A DNA stretch of 20,637 nt, taken from the NCBI GenBank assembly GCA_964617995.1, contig CAZTXD010000056.1:1-20637 (forward strand). The letters run 5' to 3'. Numbering within the stretch: the first letter of the stretch is position 1; each line of letters starts with the position of its first letter. The position numbers were made by a program, and so were the translations under genes. The stretch is from CAZTXD01 sp964617995. Its GTDB lineage: Bacteria > Actinomycetota > Acidimicrobiia > Spongiisociales > ZC4RG35. The notes beneath the pieces were generated by a model. The model was not told the origin of the DNA. It did not search any database and saw nothing but the letters and a program-made list of their open reading frames with translations. Shown here one piece after another: positions 13,948 to 20,637 of the stretch.

Positions 13948-16406
13948 GGGAGCACCTCCTGCCTCTCATCGACCTCGACAACCCTGTCCCCCCGGATGCC
14001 GCTGACGTGGGGGGCAAGGCCGCCACCCTGGCCCGGCTGCGCCGGGCGGGTCTGCCGGTGCCCGGCGGTGTGGTGATACCTGCCCCGGCACTGCCGAAGG
14101 CCGAGGAGGAGGACTTCGAGTCTCTTGCCGGACGGGTCGAGGACATCCTGGGTAGCGGCCCCTGGGCGGTTCGATCCTCGGCAGCCGACGAGGATGGGGA
14201 GGACCGCTCCTTCGCCGGGCAGTACCTCACCACGCTGAACGTCTCCGCAGAGGAGCTGGCGGCCGCAGTGCTCCGCACTCACCGGTCGGGCGAGTCCGAT
14301 CGGGTGCGCGCCTACCGGGCGGCTTCGGCCGCGGCGGAGGGGGTCTCGGTCCTGATCCAGCAGATGGTCGACGCCGACGCCGCGGGCGTCGCCTTCACTG
14401 TCGACCCTGTCTCCGGACGGCGGGTCACCATCGTGGAGGCGGTGGCAGGCCCGGGCGAGGCTCTCGTCTCGGGTAGCGCCGAGCCGGAGCGTTGGCTCGT
14501 CGACACAACCGGGCTCACAGCTCCCGACTCCCCTCACGTGCTCGACCCTGACCAGGCCCTGACCGTGGCGGAGTTGGCGTCGACGGTGGAGTCGCTGTCG
14601 GACGGTCCCCAGGACATCGAATGGGCCCTTGTCGACGGGTCAATCGTGCTACTTCAGGCGCGGCCCATCACCACCGTCGAAACCGAGACGCTGGTCCCCA
14701 TCCCCATCGAGGTCCCTCCCGGGTCGTGGATGCGTGACAGCACACACCAGCCCCGTCCCCCGTCTCCACTGTCGACGACACTGTTTGAGGGAACCTCGTT
14801 CCCGGTCGTCTTCGGTGAGTACGGGGTCATGGTTGACGACATCGAGTTCGCCATCATCGGAGGCTGGACCTACGCCCAGGTCCGCCCGGTCGGCACACCC
14901 CGTCCCCGCGCCAACGGTCCGGAGCGAGTTCCGCCCCGGTGGCTTCTCTACCTGGCGATGAAGCTGCACCCCACCATCCGACGTCGGGCCAGAGCGGCCC
15001 GAAAGGCAATCGACACCGACCTGGCCGGCGCGCATCTGGCGAGATGGGAGGACGAGTGGCGGCCGAGAATCGAGGTTGACATCGAGAGAGCCCTCGAGCT
15101 GGATCTCGCATCGCTGAGCGATTCCGACCTGGTTGCCGAGCTCGACCATCGCCTGGACGAGGTCCGAGGCGCCGGATTGGTCCATACCCGGCTCGGTGTG
15201 GCCGTCACCCTTGTCCTCTATCGCTTCTTCCAGACCTGTGACAGGCTGCTCGGGTGGAGCACCCGTCAGGCCCTCGAGCTGTTCGAAGGGCTTTCGGAGG
15301 CTTCGACGGAGCCGGGGCGCAGGATGGCCGCCCTGGTGTCTCTGGCTTCCTCCGACGAGTCCGTCAAGTCCGAGCTCACGTCTGGGCGTCCTGACATCCA
15401 AAGGATCAGGAGCTTCTCACCGGAGTTTGGTGGAGCCTTCGATGAGTTGGTACGCGCCGCGGGCCACAGGGCGCTGGAATATGAGGTGGCCAGCCCAACT
15501 CTCGCCGAGCGACCGGAGACCCTGCTCGGCCTGGTGGCCCACCACGTTGAAGGCGGAATCGACCCGTTGGCCGCCGAGCACCTGGCCACAGAGCGACGAG
15601 AGGCCGCCGAGAAGAGGGCACGGGAACTCCTCCGCCACCGCTCACCATCCGACCTGGCCGAGTTTGAGCAGCATCTGGCCAGGGCCCGTGAGGCGTACCC
15701 GGTGCGGGAGGACAATGCATGGCTCACCACCAGCAGCCAGATCGCCTTGGGTCGCTATCTCGTTCTCGAGTTCGGGCGCCGTCTGGCAGAGCGAACCCAG
15801 ATCGAGACGCCCGATGACGTCTTCTACGTGGGCATACCGGACATGAGGGCCGTCCTGCTCGACGGGAGCGACCTACGCCCGATGGCCAGAGAGGGCAAGG
15901 GGAAGTGGCTGTGGTCACTGGCCAACCCGGGACCGGATAGCTACGGGCCGACTTCCGAGGTCGAACCCCCGTTGCGAGCCCTGCAAAGAGCGGCCCGCTT
16001 CGTCAACGAGGCAGCGATGTGGGCCGTGGCCGAGAACTTCGGGGAGGAGCCGGCCGGGGACGATGACGGGACTCTGGTCGGGGTGCCTGCCTCGTCCGGT
16101 CGCTATGACGGCCCGGCCCGGATAGTTCACGACGAGAACGACTTCTCCAAGATCCGCCCCGGTGACGTGGTGGTCACCCCGGTGACATCGCCGGTGTGGT
16201 CCATCGTCTTCCCCACCATGGGAGCCCTGGTCACCGACGCCGGCGGGGTCCTTTCCCACCCGGCGATCATCGCCCGGGAGCATGGCATCCCCGCCGTGGT
16301 GGGGACCGGCACGGCCACGTCGAGGCTCACCGACGGCGAGATGGTCGTGGTCGACGGGGACGCCGGCACCGTCCGCAGCATCACCGTCCGAGGAGGAAAT
16401 CCATGA
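13944..16406 (+). CDS. PEP-utilising phosphotransferase (PEP synthase / rifampin phosphotransferase-like)
   Basis: An 820-residue multidomain enzyme of the pyruvate, phosphate dikinase superfamily. An N-terminal ATP-grasp part (about 1-245) shows VGGKAATLARL (K26), WAVRSSA (R77), SFAGQY, GVAFTVDPVSG, IEWAL (E226) and LLQARPIT (Q238, R240). A long middle region follows. The C-terminal swivelling domain has GGVLSHPAIIAREHGIPAVV with the phospho-carrier H772. The usual reaction in this group uses ATP to phosphorylate this His and passes a phosphoryl group to an acceptor: pyruvate in PEP synthase, rifampin in Rph. No PEP synthase-type C-terminal TIM barrel follows, so the domain order is Rph-like. 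The acceptor is unknown. It overlaps the TetR gene by 4 bp and the next gene by 4 bp. Confidence 0.9.
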   Translation: MREHLLPLIDLDNPVPPDAADVGGKAATLARLRRAGLPVPGGVVIPAPALPKAEEEDFESLAGRVEDILGSGPWAVRSSAADEDGEDRSFAGQYLTTLNVSAEELAAAVLRTHRSGESDRVRAYRAASAAAEGVSVLIQQMVDADAAGVAFTVDPVSGRRVTIVEAVAGPGEALVSGSAEPERWLVDTTGLTAPDSPHVLDPDQALTVAELASTVESLSDGPQDIEWALVDGSIVLLQARPITTVETETLVPIPIEVPPGSWMRDSTHQPRPPSPLSTTLFEGTSFPVVFGEYGVMVDDIEFAIIGGWTYAQVRPVGTPRPRANGPERVPPRWLLYLAMKLHPTIRRRARAARKAIDTDLAGAHLARWEDEWRPRIEVDIERALELDLASLSDSDLVAELDHRLDEVRGAGLVHTRLGVAVTLVLYRFFQTCDRLLGWSTRQALELFEGLSEASTEPGRRMAALVSLASSDESVKSELTSGRPDIQRIRSFSPEFGGAFDELVRAAGHRALEYEVASPTLAERPETLLGLVAHHVEGGIDPLAAEHLATERREAAEKRARELLRHRSPSDLAEFEQHLARAREAYPVREDNAWLTTSSQIALGRYLVLEFGRRLAERTQIETPDDVFYVGIPDMRAVLLDGSDLRPMAREGKGKWLWSLANPGPDSYGPTSEVEPPLRALQRAARFVNEAAMWAVAENFGEEPAGDDDGTLVGVPASSGRYDGPARIVHDENDFSKIRPGDVVVTPVTSPVWSIVFPTMGALVTDAGGVLSHPAIIAREHGIPAVVGTGTATSRLTDGEMVVVDGDAGTVRSITVRGGNP
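16391..16396 (+). promoter_or_regulatory. Shine-Dalgarno site of the 82-residue protein gene
   Basis: AGGAGG lies six bases (AAATCC) before ATG 16403, inside the last codons of the phosphotransferase gene. This is a strong site and the main reason to treat the short downstream frame as a gene. Confidence 0.7.
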
Positions 16407-16651
16407 GGCGGTACTACCACGACCTTGAGAGGCGAGATTCAGAACTGCCGGGGCTCCACAGTGTCTCGATCTACGTGGCTACCGGCCCCTGCTCCATCTT
16501 CCTCCTCCTGACGGAAGCCAGGCGGCGCTCGGCGTTCGTTGGGGTACGAGGGCTGGCCAAGGGAAACCGGCGGCTGGTGGGGTCAGGTCAGCCCGGGCCG
16601 GTCGCGGTGAAAGAGGCTACGGAGCCCACCACGTCGATCTCGACCATCTGA
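16403..16651 (+). CDS. Small hypothetical protein, 82 residues, coupled to the phosphotransferase
   Basis: I do not recognise this protein. It begins MRRYYHDLERRDSELPGLHS and has a short hydrophobic stretch (VSIYVATGPCSIFLLL, about 20-35) followed by a basic region with RRR and KGNRR. Its end is Thr/Ser-rich. It could be a small membrane-associated or accessory protein. It could also be the N-terminal stub of a longer gene, because the second half has a less protein-like composition. The ATG overlaps the upstream TGA (ATGA), and a strong AGGAGG precedes it, so translation is likely. It is the last gene of the TetR operon. It ends 44 bp before the large STAND gene. Confidence 0.5.
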   Translation: MRRYYHDLERRDSELPGLHSVSIYVATGPCSIFLLLTEARRRSAFVGVRGLAKGNRRLVGSGQPGPVAVKEATEPTTSISTI

Positions 16652-16683
16652 AAGGCTCAACGCCCCGGGCCTGCACGGTTTGC

Positions 16684-16689
16684 TAGGTT
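16684..16689 (+). promoter_or_regulatory. Candidate -10 element for leaderless transcription of the STAND gene
   Basis: TAGGTT, preceded by TGC (extended -10), ends six bases before ATG 16696, so the transcript would start at the A of the ATG. No Shine-Dalgarno is visible there. Leaderless mRNAs are common in actinobacteria. No clear -35 is seen. Confidence 0.35.
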
Positions 16690-16695
16690 CGAAAG

Positions 16696-19600
16696 ATGGA
16701 GTTTCGCCTCCTTGGTCCGATGGAGGTGCTGGTTGGGAGCCGCCCGGTGGGTTTGGGGGGCCGACAACGTCGTACCGTCCTGGCCGTTTTGTTGGTTCAC
16801 ACCGGGGAGGGGGTGTCCACTGACCAGCTGATCGACGAGTTGTGGGGGGAGTCGCCTCCGGCCGGGGGTCGGAAGACCGTGCAGGCGCATGTTGCTCACC
16901 TGAGGCGAGTCTTGCGTGATGAAGGTGGGGAGGATGTGATCGCCGCCACCGACACCGGATACGTCCTCACCGTTGATTCTGGCCAGGTCGACAGCCATCG
17001 CTTTGAGCAGCTGCTGGACGAGGCTCATCGTCTTCGACGTGTCGACCCGATGGAGTCACGCGACAGATTCGAGGAGGCGTTGGGGCTCTTCCGGGGGGAG
17101 CCTCTCGTCGACTTGGCCGACTCCGCCTTCTCGTTGCGGGTGGAGGCATCCCGTCTGAGCGAGCTTCGACTGACCGCGTCCGAGGATCGGCTGGAGGCAA
17201 TGATTGCCGCCGGCCGCGCCCACGACGCCATCCCCGAGGCGAGACGTCTTCTCTCCGAGCATCAGCTGCGGGAGCGGTTGTGGGCCATCCTGATGCACGC
17301 CTTGTACCGGTCCGGCAGGCAAGCCGAAGCGCTGCAAGCGTTCTCCACCGCACGCCAAACCCTGGCAGAAGAGCTCGGACTCGAACCCTCGGCCGAGCTT
17401 CGGACTCTCGAGCAGCAGATCCTGGATCAAGATCCGGCCCTTGAGGAGGAGCGGATAAGCATCGGGGTAGCAGCGATCCAAACATCGGTGGTTCGTAACC
17501 CCTACAAGGGCCTGCGAACCTTCGATGAGGCCGACGCTTCCGACTTCTTCGGACGTGAGGCTCTGGTCCGGAACATGCTGGAGCGCCTGACCGTCCGGGA
17601 GCTCCCGGGAAGGCTGCTGGTGCTCACCGGACCGAGTGGGGCGGGCAAGTCGAGCGCGGTGCGAGCCGGGCTGCTCCCCGCAGTACGGGAGGGGTCGCTT
17701 CCCGGCTCGGGTGAGTGGCCGATCATCGACATGTTCCCCGGGTCCAGTCCGTTTATCTCTCTGGCGAAGGCGCTGACCGAAGTGCGCGACCTGGGATCAC
17801 CGGTGGACCTGGCCAACCGTCTCCGCGGCTCGCCGGATGAGTCGTTGCTGGCATCGGAGCTCTCCGAGCCCTCGCTTCTCCTGATCGACCAGTTCGAGGA
17901 GCTGTTCGTTCTCACAGAAGCCGACGAGCGAGACGAGTTCCTGACACTGGTGGCGGAGCTGGTCACTCGGCCCGGCTCGGACATGAACGTGATCGTCACG
18001 GTGAGGGCCGACTTCCTCGACCGGCTGATGGCCCATGCGCATTTAGGGCCCCTCCTCGACCGGACACTGATGCTGGTCCCGCCCCTAGCCGATCATGAGA
18101 TCCGTTCCGTCATCACCGAGCCTGCCGCCCGGGTCGGTGTGTCGGTGGAGCCCGACCTGGTGGCCGACCTGGTCCACGCCGTCGGATCACGCTCCACCAC
18201 CCTCCCCCTCCTTCAGTTCGCCCTCGCCGACCTCTTCGAACGCCGCCGCGGCGGCACGCTCACCCTCGACGCCTATGAAGCGGCGGGAGGGATATCCGGA
18301 GGCCTGTCCCGCCGCGCCGACGAGATTCTCCATCGATTCGAACCGATCGAACAGGACGTAGCCCGCCAGCTCTGCCTGCGTCTGGTTGCAGTGACCGAGA
18401 ACGCGCTGCAAGCTCGGCGTCGGGTTACTCGGGACGAACTCGACCAGCTTCCCGTGGACGAAGCGGTGCTGGAGCGGGCCCTCAGTGAGCTGGGCCGCCA
18501 TCGTCTGGTCACCTTCGACCAGGATCCGGAGACCGGGGAGCCCATCGTTGAGATAGCTCACGAGGCCCTGCTCGAGGAATGGGACCAGCTCCGGTCGTGG
18601 ATCGACGAGACCCGCCAGGACCTGCGCCGTTACGACCGGCTGACGGCCGCAGCCGGAGAGTGGCGCCGCAACGACAAGGATGCAAGCTATCTGCTGACCG
18701 GAAACCGGCTTGCAGTCATGGAGGAGTGGGCCGATGGCACTTCCCTTGCCCTGACCGACGAGGAGCGGCGGTTCCTAGAAGAGAGCCGAGGTCACGCCGA
18801 CCAGGAGGAACGACAGCGCACACGCCGGCGTCGCGTGCTAACCGGAGCGCTCGGTCTTGCCGCCGTGATATCCATGGGGTTTGCCGTCCTTGCCCTCAGC
18901 CAGCGCGAACAAGCGCAACGTCAGACTGAGGTGGCTGAGATCGAGGCCGAACGAGCACAGCAGCAGACCGTATTAGCCGAGGAGAATGAGCGCTTGGCCC
19001 GGGCCCGGGAAATGGCCGCCGCCTCCCTCGCCAACCTTAACGAAGATCCCCAACTCAGCATCCTGCTCGGTCTGGAGGCGGCGAACATCACTCTGGAGAC
19101 GGGCGGCAGTATGATCCGCGAGGCGCGGGAGGCGTTACATCGGGCCATCCTGGAGAACCGGCTCGAGATGATCATCGAGCCGGAGGAAACCGGCGTCCGC
19201 TCGGTGGCGGCGGTCTTCTCACCCGATGGGAGCCGGCTGGCAGTGGGATCCTCCGACGGAGTCATCAGGCTCTACGACCCCGACAACGGCGCGCTCCTCG
19301 ACCGCTTCGATGTGCACGACGACGAGATCATCGACGTCAAGTGGAGCACCGGTGGCGAGATGCTCCTCTCGGTCAGCTTGGATGCCACGGCTCGTCTGAC
19401 GGACTCCGGCACCGGGGAGGCCGTAAGAGTCCTGGGACCCATGGGTGCACCGGGTCTCATCGGCTCCCTCTCCCTGGACGGGACCAGAGTGGCGGCCACC
19501 GCATCCGATGGGCTCTACGTCTGGGATCTTGCCGATCCCGACGATCCCTGGTTCGAGCCCTTCATGCTGCAAGTGGTCGGGGTGGCCTTCGACCCGGTCG

Positions 19601-20637
19601 AGGGTGAGCGGCTCGCCGTGGCCGTCAACGGGCCGATGGAACTGGGCTCCGGGCTCAAGGTATACGACGTGTCATCCCGTGCAGAGCTACTCGATGTCCC
19701 CTTGGACGACGGGGTATGTGAGCTGCGCTGGAGTCCGGACGGGACCAGGATTGCCACCGCCGCCAACGACACCTTCGGAAGGGTGTGGGACGCAGAAACG
19801 GGAGACTTGCTGACTTCTTTCGGCGAGCATCACGCCTTCCTGTGCACCGTCGACTTCAGTCCCGATGGCACCAAGGTCGTCACTGCCGGGAACGACGGGG
19901 CGGCCCGCGTCTGGGATGCCGAATCGGCGCGCCAGGAGATCGTCCTCACCGGTCACGAGGAGCGGGTGAGCTTTGTCTCCTTCAGCCCCGATGGGCGTCG
20001 GGTCGCCACATCCACCGTCGACGCCTCCCGCGAGGTGGGGAAGACCCGGCTGTGGGATGTATCGCCCGAGGGGCGACGGGAGGTGTTCACCGTCTTCGAT
20101 CCAACCGTCGTCATCCGGGCGCGCTTCAGCGGCGATGGCGCGCGCTTCGTCACCTCCAGCTTCACCGGCGTCGTCTCCGTCTGGGATTCAGCTTCCGGTC
20201 AGCTCCTCGCTGAGCTGAGCGGGCACGAGGGGCGGGTTTTCGGAGTCGACATCGATGCCGACGGCAGCACCGTCGTGTCCGGAGCTGACGACCATACCGC
20301 CAGGGTGTGGGACGTGAGCAGCGGAACCGAAGTCGCCCGCCTCGATCTGATATTCCCTGCTGTGGTGGCCTTCCACCCGACCGACGGACGGGTAGCGCTC
20401 TGGTCCGCGGCCCAATCCCTCCACCTCTGGGACCCGGCGTCGGGAGAGGAACTCACGCTCGCCGAGAGTGTCGAAGTCCTCGGGCTGGCCTTCAGCCCGG
20501 ACGGGCGGCTTCTCGCCGTCGGCAGCAACGAGACGATCAGGCTGTGGGACCTCGAGACCGGTGAGGAGCTGGAGCCGTTCCTCTTAGCGGGTCTTGGGTT
20601 CTTCGGTGCAGGCGACCTCCAGTTCACCGCCGACGGA
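16696..20637 (+). CDS. SARP/BTAD - nSTAND1 NTPase - transmembrane - WD40 regulator, C-terminus cut by the window edge
   Basis: The frame is open for 1314 codons with no stop. Residues 1-92 form a SARP/OmpR-type winged helix (MEFRLLGPMEVLVG, LIDELWGESPP, VAHLRRVL, GYVL). Residues 96-243 form a BTAD helical domain (EQLLDEA, LWAILMHALYRSGRQAEAL, EELGLEPSAEL). An nSTAND1 NTPase follows: entry NPYKGLRTF (268-276) and DFFGRE, Walker A GPSGAGKSS (312-320), Walker B LLLIDQFEEL (D398, E401), TVRADFLDRL (435-444), LPLLQFAL (503-510) and EIAHEALLEEW (619-629). One hydrophobic segment (714-735) and a Glu/Gln/Arg coiled coil (736-775) come next. From about 834 run repeated FSPDG...LWD-type WD40 blades, at least ten to the edge. 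I infer a signal-sensing transcription factor; ligand and targets are unknown. Confidence 0.9.
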   Translation, partial: MEFRLLGPMEVLVGSRPVGLGGRQRRTVLAVLLVHTGEGVSTDQLIDELWGESPPAGGRKTVQAHVAHLRRVLRDEGGEDVIAATDTGYVLTVDSGQVDSHRFEQLLDEAHRLRRVDPMESRDRFEEALGLFRGEPLVDLADSAFSLRVEASRLSELRLTASEDRLEAMIAAGRAHDAIPEARRLLSEHQLRERLWAILMHALYRSGRQAEALQAFSTARQTLAEELGLEPSAELRTLEQQILDQDPALEEERISIGVAAIQTSVVRNPYKGLRTFDEADASDFFGREALVRNMLERLTVRELPGRLLVLTGPSGAGKSSAVRAGLLPAVREGSLPGSGEWPIIDMFPGSSPFISLAKALTEVRDLGSPVDLANRLRGSPDESLLASELSEPSLLLIDQFEELFVLTEADERDEFLTLVAELVTRPGSDMNVIVTVRADFLDRLMAHAHLGPLLDRTLMLVPPLADHEIRSVITEPAARVGVSVEPDLVADLVHAVGSRSTTLPLLQFALADLFERRRGGTLTLDAYEAAGGISGGLSRRADEILHRFEPIEQDVARQLCLRLVAVTENALQARRRVTRDELDQLPVDEAVLERALSELGRHRLVTFDQDPETGEPIVEIAHEALLEEWDQLRSWIDETRQDLRRYDRLTAAAGEWRRNDKDASYLLTGNRLAVMEEWADGTSLALTDEERRFLEESRGHADQEERQRTRRRRVLTGALGLAAVISMGFAVLALSQREQAQRQTEVAEIEAERAQQQTVLAEENERLARAREMAAASLANLNEDPQLSILLGLEAANITLETGGSMIREAREALHRAILENRLEMIIEPEETGVRSVAAVFSPDGSRLAVGSSDGVIRLYDPDNGALLDRFDVHDDEIIDVKWSTGGEMLLSVSLDATARLTDSGTGEAVRVLGPMGAPGLIGSLSLDGTRVAATASDGLYVWDLADPDDPWFEPFMLQVVGVAFDPVEGERLAVAVNGPMELGSGLKVYDVSSRAELLDVPLDDGVCELRWSPDGTRIATAANDTFGRVWDAETGDLLTSFGEHHAFLCTVDFSPDGTKVVTAGNDGAARVWDAESARQEIVLTGHEERVSFVSFSPDGRRVATSTVDASREVGKTRLWDVSPEGRREVFTVFDPTVVIRARFSGDGARFVTSSFTGVVSVWDSASGQLLAELSGHEGRVFGVDIDADGSTVVSGADDHTARVWDVSSGTEVARLDLIFPAVVAFHPTDGRVALWSAAQSLHLWDPASGEELTLAESVEVLGLAFSPDGRLLAVGSNETIRLWDLETGEELEPFLLAGLGFFGAGDLQFTADG

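Noticed and set aside
13944..16406. Assignment as a rifampin-resistance gene
   Set aside because: Domain order fits, but the acceptor-binding region cannot be matched by eye, and the superfamily has many substrates.
16696..20637. Assignment as an anti-phage STAND (Avs-type) defence gene
   Set aside because: The N-terminus is a SARP/BTAD DNA-binding module and not a nuclease or other known effector, and no other defence gene is nearby.
1..20637. CRISPR arrays, tRNA/rRNA genes, insertion sequences, riboswitches
   Set aside because: No regularly spaced repeats, transposase-like proteins, cloverleaf sequences or recognisable riboswitch cores were found by reading both strands.

Overview
The window looks like a piece of a high-GC actinobacterial chromosome, most likely Acidimicrobiia or a close relative. 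This is an inference from the strongly GC-rich third codon positions, GTG/TTG starts, a lipoprotein with a Thr/Asp-rich linker, a class II (not class I) xylose isomerase, and a large BTAD-nSTAND-WD40 regulator. I see no tRNA, rRNA, CRISPR array or insertion sequence. Both window ends cut through genes.

Positions 1-8720 hold a pentose (probably D-xylose) locus. Reading leftwards on the minus strand from about 6100, the order is: XylF-like sugar-binding lipoprotein, intercistronic hairpin, XylH-like permease, single-domain sugar ATPase, short-chain dehydrogenase, class II xylose isomerase XylA, and the start of a mutarotase-like protein cut by the window edge. Divergent from it is a ROK-family repressor (6228-7487, plus strand). 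The gap between them carries several TTGT/ACAA-type inverted repeats that overlap the candidate promoters. A Gfo/Idh/MocA sugar dehydrogenase (7692-8720, minus) converges on the repressor across a 200-bp gap with a near-perfect 18-bp inverted repeat. Together the genes encode uptake, isomerisation and possibly oxidation of a pentose. No xylulokinase is visible, and it may lie to the left of the window.

Positions 8753-12981 are a different neighbourhood. A membrane-anchored FG-GAP/ASPIC-UnbV protein on the plus strand faces an UnbU-like (RnfD/NqrB-like) membrane protein on the minus strand. Between them lies a decayed M24/creatinase-type gene. The UnbU-like gene follows a GNAT-like gene in the same direction. 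Positions 12982-13341 are mostly non-coding but contain a 29-codon lipoprotein signal-peptide remnant and a clear promoter/operator.

Positions 13342-16651 are a translationally coupled plus-strand operon: a TetR regulator with a palindrome over its promoter and start codon, a PEP-utilising phosphotransferase related to PEP synthase and rifampin phosphotransferase, and an 82-residue unknown protein. Positions 16696-20637 hold at least 1314 codons of one protein, open at the right edge, joining a SARP-type DNA-binding/BTAD module, an nSTAND1 NTPase, one membrane segment, a coiled coil and a WD40 propeller.
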